64,000 bases of DNA from Lentzea albidocapillata subsp. violacea (GTDB lineage Bacteria > Actinomycetota > Actinomycetes > Mycobacteriales > Pseudonocardiaceae). The position numbers and the translations under genes are program-made. Shown here piece after piece: positions 45,874-55,599 of this stretch. The notes beneath the pieces are model-generated. The model did no database searches. It saw nothing but the letters and a program-made list of their open reading frames with translations, and was not told the DNA's origin. Each line of letters opens with the position of its first letter. The first letter of the stretch is position 1. The stretch covers positions 124,001 to 188,000 of the forward strand of contig NZ_FNET01000003.1 of assembly GCF_900100275.1 (NCBI RefSeq), in the 5' to 3' direction.

Positions 45874-47172
45874 ATGTCCGGACGGAGATGGGGTGTCGCC
45901 GCTCTCGCGGTCGGCGCCCTGTCCGCGTCGCTGGCCGTTGCGCCCGCGAACGCCGACGTCGAGACCAATGGGCACCACGGTTACTCGAAGACCCGCACCG
46001 TCGGGTACTTCATCCAGTGGGGCGTGTACGACCGGAACTTCCGGGTCAAGAACCTCGTGGACAGCGGGGCCGCCGCCCGGCTCACGCACCTGAACTACGC
46101 CTTCGGCTTCCTCGACGAGGCCGGCAAGTGCGTCAGCGCCGACCCGTGGGCCGACTGGCAGATGCCGCACACCGCCGAGCAGTCCGTGAACGGCAAGGCG
46201 GACGAGCCCGGCCAGGTCCTGGCGGGCAACCTGAACCAGCTCAAGCAGCTCAAGGCCAAATACCCCAAGCTGAGGATCAACATCTCGCTGGGCGGCTGGA
46301 CGGGCTCGCGCTACTTCTCGAACGCCGCGCTGACGCCTGAGTCGCGTGCCGCGCACGTCAAGTCGTGCACCGACATGTGGATCAAGGGTAACCTGCCCGG
46401 CCTGCCGGAAGGCGCCGCGAAGGGCGTCTTCGACGGCATCGACCTCGACTGGGAGTGGCCCGGCAGCAACGGCAACATGGCTCCGCCCAACGTCGTGCGT
46501 CCCGAGGACAAGCAGAACTTCACCAAGCTGCTCGCCGAGTACCGCAGGCAGATGGGCTGGAACCGCGACCTGACCGCGTTCCTGCCGGCCGACCCGAAGC
46601 AGGTCGACGCGGGCTTCGAGGTCAGGAAGGTGTTCTGCTACCTCACTTTCGGCACGTTGCAGGGCTACGACTACCACGGTGCCTGGGACGCTGAGGCGAA
46701 CCAGCAGTCCGCGCTGCGGGTGCCGAAGGGTGACCCGTCGGAGTTCGAGTTCAGCTCCGAGGTGACGGTCAACGCGTGGCTTTCGCGCGGTGCCCCGCGG
46801 TCGAAGGCCGTGCTCGGTGTGCCGTTCTACGGCCGCGGCTGGGACGGCGTCGCCCCCGGCACGCGCAACGGCCTGTTCGGCACCGGTGTGCCGGCGCCCG
46901 CGAAGTACGAGGCCGGCTACGAGGACTTCCACCGCATCAAGGCGAAGCTCTCCGAGCCCGGCAGCGCGTACAAGATCTACCGCGACGGGAAGGCCGGCTT
47001 CGCGTGGATCTACGACGGCAGGACCTGGTGGACCTACGACGACGCGACCGAGATGAAGCGGAAGGCTCGCTACATCAACGACCGCAGGCTCGGCGGCGCG
47101 ATGATCTGGTCGCTCGACGGTGACACGCCGCAGGGCGAACTGATCAAGGCGCTCGACGGAGCCCTGAAGTAA
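45874..47172 (+). CDS. Secreted GH18 chitinase
   Basis: 432 residues. Signal peptide (RRWGVAALAVGALSASLAVAPANA) cleaved near residue 28, then a single GH18 catalytic domain. SLGG (residues 138-141) and DGIDLDWEWPG (Asp187 to Glu194, Glu194 the proton donor) are intact; FYGRGWDGV and the final MIWSLDGDT complete the barrel. No carbohydrate-binding or fibronectin domain is present, so it is a simple enzyme. GGAGG lies nine bases before the ATG. A DasR-type site upstream indicates induction by chitin-derived GlcNAc signals. Confidence 0.93.
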   Translation: MSGRRWGVAALAVGALSASLAVAPANADVETNGHHGYSKTRTVGYFIQWGVYDRNFRVKNLVDSGAAARLTHLNYAFGFLDEAGKCVSADPWADWQMPHTAEQSVNGKADEPGQVLAGNLNQLKQLKAKYPKLRINISLGGWTGSRYFSNAALTPESRAAHVKSCTDMWIKGNLPGLPEGAAKGVFDGIDLDWEWPGSNGNMAPPNVVRPEDKQNFTKLLAEYRRQMGWNRDLTAFLPADPKQVDAGFEVRKVFCYLTFGTLQGYDYHGAWDAEANQQSALRVPKGDPSEFEFSSEVTVNAWLSRGAPRSKAVLGVPFYGRGWDGVAPGTRNGLFGTGVPAPAKYEAGYEDFHRIKAKLSEPGSAYKIYRDGKAGFAWIYDGRTWWTYDDATEMKRKARYINDRRLGGAMIWSLDGDTPQGELIKALDGALK

Positions 47173-47219
47173 GGCCGCACCACCGAGACGGACTGTCCTA
47201 ACCGGACAGTTCAGCGGGT

Positions 47220-47251
47220 CCGGGGAGGTTTCGCGGCGGCCGCCTCCCCGG
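47220..47251. terminator. Hairpin between chitinase and TetR genes
   Basis: ccggggagg (47220-47228) with cctccccgg (47243-47251) and a loop containing cggccg, between convergent genes. A smaller hairpin actgtcc/ggacagt lies just before it at 47192-47210. Confidence 0.65.
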
Positions 47252-47263
47252 ATTCCGTGGTGT

Positions 47264-47863
47264 TCAAAGGGATTTCCCGGTTTCCGTGCGCCAGCCCCTG
47301 CCGTGCGCGCGCAACGCCAGTTCGTAGGTGGCGGCCGCGTTGACGCCGGGCGGCAGGTTCCCGTTGAGCTCCAGGCTCACCAGGCCGTGCGCGATGCCCC
47401 ACATGGACATCGCGATCTGCTCGGGGTCCTCCGCGAGATAGACCCCCTGCTCCACCGCGCGCCGCACCGCGTTGATCACCGGCGCGAACGTCCTGCCCGC
47501 CGCGCGGCTCATCTCCGACGTGTGCTCGACGACCTTCGAGTAGAGCACCGAGTAGAACTGCGGGTCCCGCAGCGCGCTGCGCCGGTACGCGAGCCCGATC
47601 TGCAGCAGGTCCTCCGCCGGGTCGTCGGTGACCGGGACCGCCGCGAGGCTCGTCCCGAACCGCGTGAACGCCTCCTCGTAGAGCGCCTCGAGCAGCGCCG
47701 GTTTTCCGCCGAAGAGGGAATAGACCGCCGTCGTCGAGGTGTTGACGTCGGTGGCGATCTTGCGCAGGCTCACCGCGGCGGGGCCCTCGGTGCTGAGCAA
47801 CTCGCCCGCCCGTTCGAGCAGCCGCCGTCGCAGAGCGTCGTCGTGGGTCTTGGGCCTGGGCAT
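47264..47863 (-). CDS. TetR-family regulator
   Basis: 199 residues from ATG at 47863 (AGGA seven bases upstream; the GTG just before is too close). The N-terminal HTH is RRRLLERAGELLSTEGPAAVSLRKIATDVNTSTTAVYSLFGGKPALLEAL, with a C-terminal domain of the TetR_C_13/WHG-like type (LQIGLAYRRSALRDPQFYSVLY, MSMWGIAHGLVSLEL). Divergent from the RHH/Doc-like pair by 55 bases, but its target is unknown; TetR proteins often control an adjacent divergent gene. Confidence 0.9.
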   Translation of the reverse strand: MPRPKTHDDALRRRLLERAGELLSTEGPAAVSLRKIATDVNTSTTAVYSLFGGKPALLEALYEEAFTRFGTSLAAVPVTDDPAEDLLQIGLAYRRSALRDPQFYSVLYSKVVEHTSEMSRAAGRTFAPVINAVRRAVEQGVYLAEDPEQIAMSMWGIAHGLVSLELNGNLPPGVNAAATYELALRAHGRGWRTETGKSL

Positions 47864-47918
47864 CACGCAATCCTAACGGCCGCTGGCCTGGGTGGTATCA
47901 GGTTGATACCGTCACTGC

Positions 47919-48125
47919 ATGGCGATGACCTTGCGGTTGACCGAGGAGGAGAACCTGCGGCTCGCCGAACTGGCGCAGTCCGAGGGGCGCTCCAAGCAGG
48001 AGGTCGTGCGGCTGGCGATCGCGGATCGTTACCAGCGCATGCAGCAGGAGGAGAAGCTCGGCGAGGTACTCGGGCGAGTCCTGCCCAAGTACCGAGGTCT
48101 TTTGGATAGGCTCGGATCTTCCTGA
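47919..48125 (+). CDS. Ribbon-helix-helix antitoxin-like protein
   Basis: 68 residues. MAMTLRLTEEENLRLAELAQSEGRSKQEVVRLAIADRY is a short strand followed by two helices, the RHH/CopG DNA-binding fold, and the rest is a helical tail that could wrap a toxin. It precedes a Doc-like gene by 32 bases in the same direction, the usual antitoxin-first order. Likely autorepressor of the pair. Confidence 0.78.
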   Translation: MAMTLRLTEEENLRLAELAQSEGRSKQEVVRLAIADRYQRMQQEEKLGEVLGRVLPKYRGLLDRLGSS

Positions 48126-48157
48126 AACTGTCAGACCTCTGTGATCAACTGGATGCC

Positions 48158-48544
48158 GTGATCTCCTACCTCGACGCCGGGGACCTCTTAGTGCTGGCCA
48201 CGGCCGTGACCGGAGGCGATCTCCTCGTCAGGGACATCGGCCTGCTGGACACGGCGGCCTACCGTCCCCGCGCCACCGTGCTCGGCGTGGAGGCCTACGA
48301 CACGCTGTGGCTGAAGTCCTCCGCCCTGCTCGACTCGATCGTCCGGACCCGCCCTCTCGTGGAGGGCAACTGGCGGCTCGCCTGGATCGCCGCCGTCACG
48401 ATGTGCGACATCAACGGTTACTGGATCGACGCCGCCGAGGACGACGCGCTGGACCTCGTCCGCTCCCTCGGCCGCGACAAGATCGACGTGCCGGAGATGG
48501 CCGGCCATCTCGAAGCGTGGGGCATCTCGAAGGATTCCGCTTGA
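48158..48544 (+). CDS. Doc/Fic-like toxin with altered active site
   Basis: 128 residues from GTG at 48158. The sequence follows actinobacterial Doc-like proteins: ISYLDAGDLLVLATAVTGGDLLVRDIGLLDTAAYRPRATVLG, then LWLKSSALLDSIVRTRPLVEGNWRLAWIAAV. The Fic/Doc motif is HxFx(D/E)GN(K/G)R. Here it reads RPLVEGNWR, so the catalytic His is not at its place and the Lys after GN is Trp. It may be inactive, or a variant subgroup; I could not tell whether relatives share the change. The partner is the RHH gene upstream. The stop lies in the -35 region of the MerR promoter. Confidence 0.72.
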   Translation: MISYLDAGDLLVLATAVTGGDLLVRDIGLLDTAAYRPRATVLGVEAYDTLWLKSSALLDSIVRTRPLVEGNWRLAWIAAVTMCDINGYWIDAAEDDALDLVRSLGRDKIDVPEMAGHLEAWGISKDSA

Positions 48545-48571
48545 CCTAGAGCGCACTCCAGGTCATAGCGT
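48541..48571 (+). promoter_or_regulatory. MerR-type promoter with 19-base spacer
   Basis: -35 TTGACC (48541-48546) and -10 TAGCGT (48566-48571) are separated by 19 bases, the stretched spacing of MerR-controlled promoters. A dyad ACCT..GAG..CTC..AGGT (48544-48563) is centred between them. Transcription should begin at about 48578, right at the GTG of the merR-like gene, so the message is likely leaderless. Confidence 0.8.
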
Positions 48572-48578
48572 CGAGTCC

Positions 48579-48952
48579 GTGAGTTACTCGATAGCCCAAG
48601 CCGCGCAGCGCAGTGGGTTGTCCATCGACACCTTGCGCTACTACGAACGAATCGGGCTCGTCGACCCGCCCGCACGGGACTCGGGCGGGCGTCGCAGCTA
48701 CTCGGAGGAGGACCTCGGCTGGCTGGCCTTCGTGACGCGCCTGCGCACGACCGGCATGCCGATCCGCATGATGCGCGAGTTCGCGCAGCTCAGGCACCAC
48801 GGCGACCTGACGGCAGGCCGCCGCAAGCAGATCCTCGTCGAGCACCGCACCGACGTCCGCGCCCGCATCGCGGAGCTGCAGACGTGCCTGGAGGTGCTCG
48901 ACTACAAGATCGACCACTACGCGGTGGTCGAGCGTGACTTGGAGGCGACGGC

Positions 48953-48956
<4 letters not shown>
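48579..48956 (+). CDS. MerR-family regulator
   Basis: 125 residues from GTG at 48579. The N-terminal winged HTH has [32 protein letters not shown] and RRSYSEEDL; the helix [15 protein letters not shown] and a dimerisation helix follow. There is no Cys ligand pattern, so a metal is unlikely to be the inducer. It resembles small stress-type MerR regulators found with aldo/keto reductases. Its stop overlaps the reductase start by four bases, and its own promoter has the 19-base MerR spacing. Confidence 0.93.
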
Positions 48957-49918
<962 letters not shown>

Positions 49919-49938
49919 AACATACGTTCGAATGTATC

Positions 49939-50000
49939 CCCAGGGTTGTCCACAGGTTGGGGACAACAGGCTGTGGACAACCCTGGGTTCATGTGGACAA
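49939..50000. other. Cluster of DnaA-box sequences in a 17-base-stem hairpin
   Basis: Exact TTGTCCACA boxes lie at 49946-49954 (+), 49972-49980 (-) and 49992-50000 (-), with a one-mismatch TGGGGACAA at 49958-49966. A fourth exact box is at 50310-50318 inside the next gene. The first two sit in the arms of a perfect inverted repeat (49939-49955 with 49971-49987) between convergent genes, so the structure could equally be a bidirectional terminator. TTGTCCACA is the actinobacterial DnaA-box consensus. Confidence 0.65.
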
Positions 50001-50453
50001 CTGGGCCGCGACGGTGGCCCCGAGCTCCCAGCACGCCTCCAGGTCGGCCTTCGACGGCTCGCCGGTGACGACGACGTGCTGCGCCGCCTTCTCCCAGCCC
50101 AACCCGGTCGTGGCCGTCTCCACGCTGCGCACCGCGCCGGTCGTGTCGTTGTTGCCGTGTACGTAAAGCCCGAACGGCCTGCCACGCGTGGAGTCGAGAC
50201 ACGGGTAGTAGACGGTGTCGAAAAAGTGCTTCAGCGCACCGCTCATGTAGCCGAGGTTCGCGGGCGTGCCCAGCAGGTAGCCGTCGGCCTCCAGGACATC
50301 CACCGCGGTTGTGGACAACGCGGCTCTGCGCACGAGTTCGACGCCCTCGATCTCGGGGGTGGACGCGCCGGCGACGACGGCCTCGAACATCGCCTGCAGG
50401 GCGGGCGACGGCGTGTGGTGGACGATCAAAAGCCTGGACACGTCGAGCAACAT
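49989..50453 (-). CDS. Flavodoxin-like NAD(P)H-dependent reductase
   Basis: 154 residues with a flavodoxin-like fold: LLIVHHTPSPALQAMFEAVVAG (FMN phosphate loop), DGYLLGTPANLGYMSGALKHFFDTVYY (the conserved FMN loop) and RPFGLYVHGNND. Similar proteins are annotated as flavodoxin family reductases. ATG at 50453 leaves only eight bases to the divergent methyltransferase start; GTG at 50441 is an alternative. The last codons (QLST) lie within a DnaA-box sequence. Confidence 0.82.
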   Translation of the reverse strand: MLLDVSRLLIVHHTPSPALQAMFEAVVAGASTPEIEGVELVRRAALSTTAVDVLEADGYLLGTPANLGYMSGALKHFFDTVYYPCLDSTRGRPFGLYVHGNNDTTGAVRSVETATTGLGWEKAAQHVVVTGEPSKADLEACWELGATVAAQLST

Positions 50454-50461
50454 AGACGTTC

Positions 50462-51088
50462 GTGACCCGAGCCTCCTACGACATCGTCGCCGCGAGCTAC
50501 GCCCGGCTCATCCCGGACGCGCACGACGGCCGCCCGCTCGACGCCGCGATCATGCGCGCGTTCGCCGAGCTCACCGAAGGCCCCGTGGGCGACATCGGCT
50601 GCGGTACCGGCCGCATCACGCAACACCTGTACGAACTGGGCCTCGACGCGTTCGGCCTCGACCTGTCCGACGGCATACTCGAACAGGCGAGGAAGCTCGA
50701 CCCGCGCCTCACGTTCACCCAGGGCGACATGACGAGGCTCGACCTCGCGGACGACAGCCTCGGCGGCGCCGTCGTCTGGTACTCCACGGTCCACATGCCG
50801 GCGAGCGAGGTGCCGTGGCGGGAACTGCACCGGGTCGTCAAACCTGGCGGGTACCTCCTGCACGCCTTCAAACTGGGTAACCGGAAGGGGCATCTCACCC
50901 ACGCGTACGGCCACGACGTCGACCTCCACGTCCACTGGCACGACATCGACGAGACCGTGACGAACGCGACCGAGGCCGGGTTCAACGAAGTGGCACGGTT
51001 GCAACGTCAGAAGGGTGTGGACGAAGGCGGGCCGCAGGCGTTCCTGTTGCTCGGCAAACGGAACCCCGCAGCCGGAAGCGCGTCCTGA
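50462..51088 (+). CDS. Class I SAM-dependent methyltransferase
   Basis: 208 residues. The SAM motif I is VGDIGCGTGRITQHLYELG (residues ~41-60), followed by motif II LDLSDGILEQARK, then LTFTQGDM and the motif GGAVVWYSTVHMP. PGGYLLHAFKLG is the post-II strand. Typical small methyltransferase_11/25 type; substrate unknown. No ribosome site is visible ahead of the GTG at 50462, which lies eight bases from the divergent flavodoxin-like start, so both probably use overlapping promoters. Confidence 0.88.
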   Translation: MTRASYDIVAASYARLIPDAHDGRPLDAAIMRAFAELTEGPVGDIGCGTGRITQHLYELGLDAFGLDLSDGILEQARKLDPRLTFTQGDMTRLDLADDSLGGAVVWYSTVHMPASEVPWRELHRVVKPGGYLLHAFKLGNRKGHLTHAYGHDVDLHVHWHDIDETVTNATEAGFNEVARLQRQKGVDEGGPQAFLLLGKRNPAAGSAS

Positions 51089-51109
51089 AGGGTGTACACA
51101 GGAGGGACC

Positions 51110-51451
51110 ATGAAGACCACCGCCCTAATGCACACCAGTCCTCGTCAGCGCCGCATCACCTGGGGTTTCGGCCTTGCGGTCAGCATCGGGATGATCGGGA
51201 TCGGGCCCCTGTTCGCGTCGGTGTGGCCGGGGTTCGACCACAGCCCGTGGGACATCAACACGATGTTGTTCGGACTCGGCGTGGGGCTCTGCGCGATCGC
51301 GTACATCTTCGGGCGGATCGCCGTCGCGGCGGTCACCGAGGGACGCCGCAACGCGGTGGCCCCGCCGACCAGAAGGGCCTACCTCGTGGCCGGCGGGGGT
51401 TTTGTCCTGGCCGCGCTCGCGTTGACGCTCGCGTTGGCGACGAACAGCTAG
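51110..51451 (+). CDS. Hypothetical three-pass membrane protein
   Basis: 113 residues from ATG at 51110, with AGGAGG just upstream. Hydrophobic segments are at about residues 17-40, 51-75 and 92-112, with the short soluble loop FDHSPWDINT. No family recognised. It is 21 bases behind the methyltransferase gene and probably cotranscribed. Its stop shares CTAG with the stop of the convergent phosphomutase gene. Confidence 0.65.
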   Translation: MKTTALMHTSPRQRRITWGFGLAVSIGMIGIGPLFASVWPGFDHSPWDINTMLFGLGVGLCAIAYIFGRIAVAAVTEGRRNAVAPPTRRAYLVAGGGFVLAALALTLALATNS

Positions 51452-53049
51452 CTGACGAGCCCGGTCACCCGTTCCCGCAGTTCAGCCATCCGGGCCTGGC
51501 CTGACGCACGGGCGGACTCCAGTCCGTCCGTGACCGGCTCGACGACTTCCAGGTACGCCTTGAGCTTCGGCTCGGTGCCGGACGGGCGCACGATCACCCG
51601 CACGCCGTCCGCCGTCCAGCGCAGCACGTCCGCGCCGGGCAGCAGGTCCTCCGACTCGAAGCCGGCAGGCGGCGAAGAGCGCAGCCGGGCCATCGTCGCG
51701 CCGATCAGGCTCAGATCGGTGTAGCGCAGGGAGACCTGGTCGGTCAGGTGCAGGCCGTGGTCCGCCGCGAGCTGGTCCAGCGCGTCCAGCAACGTGCGGC
51801 CGGACGCCTTCAGGCCGGCGGCCAGGTCAGCGGCGACGACGGCGGCAGAGATGCCGTCCTTGTCCGCGACGTGCGCGGGATCGACGCAGTTGCCCAGCGC
51901 TTCCTCATAGGCGAACACCAGGCCCTCGCCCGCGCGCGCCAGCCATTTGAAGCCCGTCAGCGTCTCCGCGTACCGGGCGCCGTGCGCGGCCGCGATCGAC
52001 CTGAGCAGCGACGACGACACGATCGTCGTCGCCACCAACGGATCCGTGGACTCGGTGGTCGACAACACGAGCGAGCCGAGCAGCACGCCCGTCTCGTCGC
52101 CGCGCAGCATCCGCCACGTCCCGCCGTCGTCGACGCCCAGCGCGCACCGGTCCGCGTCCGGGTCCAGCGCGATGGCCAGGTCCGCGTTCACCGACGCCGC
52201 AAGGGAAAGCAGCTCGTCGGACGCGCCCGGCTCCTCGGGGTTCGGGAACACCACGGTCGGGAAGTCCGGGTCCGGCACCGCCTGCGACCGCACCACGTGC
52301 ACGTCGGTGAAACCCGCGCGCCGCAACGCTTCCACGGCGAACGCGCCACCCACGCCGTGCATCGGCGTCAGCGCGATCTTCAGCGAACGCGCCTGACCGG
52401 TCGGCAACGACGCGACCCGCTCCAGGTACGCGTCGACCTCGGCGTCCGAGACCGTGGTGTACGTGGCGTTGCGCGGCACGGAGACCGCGGCCGGAACCGC
52501 CTCGATCGCCTTCTCGATCTCGCCGTCCGAGGGCGGCACGATCTGCGCACCACCGGTCAGGTAGAGCTTGTACCCGTTGTCCGCAGGTGGGTTGTGCGAC
52601 GCGGTGATCTGAATTCCCGCCACCGCACCATGTGCGCGCACCAGGTACGCCAGCACCGGCGTGGGCAACGGTTCCGGCAGCACCCGCACGTCGAAACCGG
52701 CCGCCGCCATCACCTCGGCGGCGGCGGTGGCGAACTCCTCCGAGCCGTGCCGCGCGTCGCGCCCGACGAACACCAGGCCGGGTCCGCCGAGCCACGACGC
52801 CAGGCCGGCCGTCGTGCGGACGACCGTGGCCACGTTCATGCCGTTCGTGCCCGCCCGCACCGGCCCGCGCAGTCCGGCGGTGCCGAACGTCAGCGGACCG
52901 GCCATGCGGTCCTGGAGGTCCTCCGCCGCGGCGGGGTCGCCGCCCATCGCCCGCGCCAGCACGCCCTGCAACTCGGCGCGAGTCGCGTCGGACGGGTCGT
53001 CGGCGATCCACCGGAACGTCGCGTCACGCAGTGCCGGCGTCAGGCTCAT
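51448..53049 (-). CDS. Phosphohexomutase family enzyme (phosphopentomutase candidate)
   Basis: 533 residues of the alpha-D-phosphohexomutase superfamily. The phosphoserine loop is [14 protein letters not shown], the metal loop DPDADRCAL, the sugar-binding loop GFKW plus EEALG, and the phosphate loop [15 protein letters not shown]. Length and motifs match the PGM2-like branch, whose members act on ribose-1-phosphate and deoxyribose-1-phosphate as well as hexoses. It overlaps punA by four bases (ATGA). PunA and DeoA release pentose-1-phosphates and no DeoB is present in the window, so phosphopentomutase is a reasonable guess. It is often annotated phosphomannomutase. Confidence 0.9.
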   Translation of the reverse strand: MSLTPALRDATFRWIADDPSDATRAELQGVLARAMGGDPAAAEDLQDRMAGPLTFGTAGLRGPVRAGTNGMNVATVVRTTAGLASWLGGPGLVFVGRDARHGSEEFATAAAEVMAAAGFDVRVLPEPLPTPVLAYLVRAHGAVAGIQITASHNPPADNGYKLYLTGGAQIVPPSDGEIEKAIEAVPAAVSVPRNATYTTVSDAEVDAYLERVASLPTGQARSLKIALTPMHGVGGAFAVEALRRAGFTDVHVVRSQAVPDPDFPTVVFPNPEEPGASDELLSLAASVNADLAIALDPDADRCALGVDDGGTWRMLRGDETGVLLGSLVLSTTESTDPLVATTIVSSSLLRSIAAAHGARYAETLTGFKWLARAGEGLVFAYEEALGNCVDPAHVADKDGISAAVVAADLAAGLKASGRTLLDALDQLAADHGLHLTDQVSLRYTDLSLIGATMARLRSSPPAGFESEDLLPGADVLRWTADGVRVIVRPSGTEPKLKAYLEVVEPVTDGLESARASGQARMAELRERVTGLVS

Positions 53050-53837
53050 GCCCGGTCCACCAGCTCACGCAGCAGCGTGCCCATGCGCTGAGCGGCGGCG
53101 GCACCGGCCTCCAGCACCTCCTGGTGGTTCAACGGCTCACCGGTGATGCCCGCCGCGAGGTTCGTGACCAGCGACAGGCCGAACACCTCGACGCCCTCGG
53201 CGCGCGCGGCGATCGCCTCGTGCACCGTCGACATGCCGACCAGGTCCGCGCCCATCGTGCGCAGCATCCGGATCTCGGCGGGCGTCTCGAAGTGCGGGCC
53301 GGGCAGCCCCGCGTACACGCCCTCCTCCAGGGACGGGTCGATCTCCTGCGCGAGCTTGCGCAGCCGCGGCGAGTACAGGTCCGTGAGGTCGACGAACCGC
53401 GCGCCGACGAGCGGCGACAGCGTGGTCAGGTTGAGGTGGTCGGAGATCAGCACCGGCTGCCCGACGGCCATGCCCTGCCGCAGGCCACCGGCGGCGTTGG
53501 TCAGCACGACCGTCGACACACCTGCGGCGGCGACGGTGCGCACGGCGTGCACGACCTTCTGGACGCCCTTGCCCTCGTAGCCGTGGGTGCGGCCGAGCAC
53601 GACGAGGACCTTCTTGCCGCCGACCTCGACGGAACGGATGGTGCCGCCGTGGCCGAGCGCGGTCGGCGCCTCGAAGCCCGTCAGCTCGCCCACCGGAATC
53701 TCGGTGACCGGCTCGCCGATCACGTCGGCGGCGGGTCGCCAGCCGGAGCCGAGCACGATGGCGATGTCGTGCTTCGTGTTGCCGGTGCGGCTCTGGATCT
53801 CTTCCGCGGCCTTGCCGGCCAGCTCTTCTGGAGTCAC
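53046..53837 (-). CDS. punA: Purine-nucleoside phosphorylase
   Basis: Splits inosine and guanosine (and deoxy forms) with phosphate, 263 residues, the trimeric class. IAIVLGSGW carries the phosphate-binding Ser, [11 protein letters not shown] the His region, [14 protein letters not shown] the family signature, and [35 protein letters not shown] is diagnostic. GTG at 53837 has no ribosome site; TAAGCT six bases before it could be a -10. Translationally coupled to the phosphomutase. Takes inosine from adenosine deaminase. Confidence 0.96.
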   Translation of the reverse strand: MTPEELAGKAAEEIQSRTGNTKHDIAIVLGSGWRPAADVIGEPVTEIPVGELTGFEAPTALGHGGTIRSVEVGGKKVLVVLGRTHGYEGKGVQKVVHAVRTVAAAGVSTVVLTNAAGGLRQGMAVGQPVLISDHLNLTTLSPLVGARFVDLTDLYSPRLRKLAQEIDPSLEEGVYAGLPGPHFETPAEIRMLRTMGADLVGMSTVHEAIAARAEGVEVFGLSLVTNLAAGITGEPLNHQEVLEAGAAAAQRMGTLLRELVDRA

Positions 53838-53871
53838 CGCGAGAGCTTAAGCCGTCTGCCGGGGAGACGGC

Positions 53872-55509
53872 TCACACCGGGGCGAACGTCGAGGCGATCG
53901 CGTCGAACAGCCGCACGCGCGCCTCGTCCTCCTGCTCGGTCGGCACCACGACCTCGACCACCCACAGGTCGTTGCCGTACGGCAGCACGCGCGAGAAGTG
54001 CGACCTCCGCAGCGCGTTCGGCTCGTCACCCTCGACCGTCCGGTAGATGAACTGGACGCTGGCCTCTCTGCGCGGCCCCGCCAGGTCCGGCGTCGGCACC
54101 ATCTCGCCACCGAAGAACCTGCCGGGCCAGCGCGCCTGCACCCCGGCGACGTACATCTTGATGTCGCGCTTCGGGTAGTACTCGGGGAACCGCTGCACCG
54201 TCGTCTCGTAGGCGCCGCTCCCGGACACGAAGTGCACCATCGCCGAGGCCGGCAGCCGCTGGTTGCCGGCCCGTTGCTCGGCGTAGGCCGACCAGCTCTG
54301 CTCGACGTGCAGCGCGAACTTGCCGCCCTGGTCGCCGTTCGCCAGCACGGCCGACGCGGTGCGGGGCTGCAGCGTCGCCGACGTGGGCAGGGTCGGCAGG
54401 GTGGGCAGCGTCTGCTCGGTCGGCGGCAGCAGCGAGGCCCCCGCGGCGAACCTGGTCAGCGCGAACCCCCCGCCGGAACCCGCGACGAACAGCAGCACGG
54501 CCACGACCAGCACGAACGCCGAGGTCAGCCGCCCGCGCCGGCGCGGGGCACCGAACGGCCTCGTGACGAGGAACGGCAGCGGGCCGGGGTCGTCGGCCAG
54601 CGGCGCGTCCGGCTCGATCCTGGGCTTGGGCCGCACGACGATCGGCGGCTGCACCGCCGCACGGACCTCGAACGCGTCCGTGCCGGGCTCCGGCAGCAGC
54701 TGGTAGACCTGCTTGCGGACGTCGACGAGCGACAGGCGTTCGGCCGGCTCCTTGCGCATCAACCCGCTGATCACCGGCGCGAGCCGACCGGCACCGGCCG
54801 GTACCGGCACGTCGCCGTTGATCACCGCGTTGATCGTCTGCATGACGTTCTTGCCCACGTAGGGCGGCTCGCCGGCCATCGCGGCCCACATCGTCGCGCC
54901 GAGCGACCACCTGTCCGCGGCCGCCGACACGTCACCGCCCTGCGCCACCTCGGGCGCGATGTAGGCGGGAGTGCCGAGCGTGATGCCGCGCGCGGTCATG
55001 GTGGCCTCGGCGACGTTGCGCGCGATGCCGAAGTCGGTGAGCTTGACCCGCCCGTCGTCGGCGATGAGCACGTTGCCGGGCTTCACGTCCCGATGCGTGA
55101 TGCCGGCCCGATGCGCCGACTCCAGCGCCGCCGCGATCGCGTCCAGCACCGCCGCGCCCTGCTTCTCGGTAAGGCAGCCCTGTTCCTGCAACACCTCGCC
55201 GAGACTGCGCGACGGCACCAGTTCCATCACCACGTACGGGTCGCCGTCGTGCTGGACGACGTCGTAGAGCGTCACGAGGTTCGGGTGGGACAGCGCGGCG
55301 ACGGCACGCGCCTCGCGCATGGTCCGTTCCCGCAGCTGCGCGGCCTCGACGTCGGGCATGCCCGGGGTGTGCAGGATGCCCTTCACGGCCACCTGCCTGC
55401 CCAGCACCTCGTCGCGGGCGGCCCACACCGTGCCCATCGAGCCCTGGCCGAGCACGTGCAGCAACTGATACCGCTCCGCGATCAGGCGCTTCAGGTCAGC
55501 CTTGTCCAC
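53872..55509 (-). CDS. Receptor-type Ser/Thr protein kinase
   Basis: 545 residues. Kinase domain at about 14-270: GQGSMGTVW, Lys43, HRDVKPGN (His139-Arg-Asp141), DFG 159-161, activation loop GITLGTPAYIAPE. A Pro-rich juxtamembrane region (280-325) leads to a membrane helix at about 329-350, then an extracellular part of ~195 residues. This begins with a Thr/Pro linker and continues as an apparent folded domain (FALHVEQSWSAYAEQRAGNQRLP, PYGNDLWVVEVVVPTEQEDEARVRLFD). The sensor domain is not recognised. It lies 34 bases upstream of punA, with no terminator. Confidence 0.92.
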   Translation of the reverse strand: MDKADLKRLIAERYQLLHVLGQGSMGTVWAARDEVLGRQVAVKGILHTPGMPDVEAAQLRERTMREARAVAALSHPNLVTLYDVVQHDGDPYVVMELVPSRSLGEVLQEQGCLTEKQGAAVLDAIAAALESAHRAGITHRDVKPGNVLIADDGRVKLTDFGIARNVAEATMTARGITLGTPAYIAPEVAQGGDVSAAADRWSLGATMWAAMAGEPPYVGKNVMQTINAVINGDVPVPAGAGRLAPVISGLMRKEPAERLSLVDVRKQVYQLLPEPGTDAFEVRAAVQPPIVVRPKPRIEPDAPLADDPGPLPFLVTRPFGAPRRRGRLTSAFVLVVAVLLFVAGSGGGFALTRFAAGASLLPPTEQTLPTLPTLPTSATLQPRTASAVLANGDQGGKFALHVEQSWSAYAEQRAGNQRLPASAMVHFVSGSGAYETTVQRFPEYYPKRDIKMYVAGVQARWPGRFFGGEMVPTPDLAGPRREASVQFIYRTVEGDEPNALRRSHFSRVLPYGNDLWVVEVVVPTEQEDEARVRLFDAIASTFAPV

Positions 55510-55599
55510 GTCTCGATTGTTCCTGACACACTGACTGCATCGTTAACGGCGGTGAACCTCACATAGCCGTGCCGGTACCAGTCGGTAACACTGCAACGC

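Noticed and set aside
55510-55599. Possible cobalamin riboswitch before mutA
   Set aside because: Only 90 bases are available and no B12-box-like sequence is seen.
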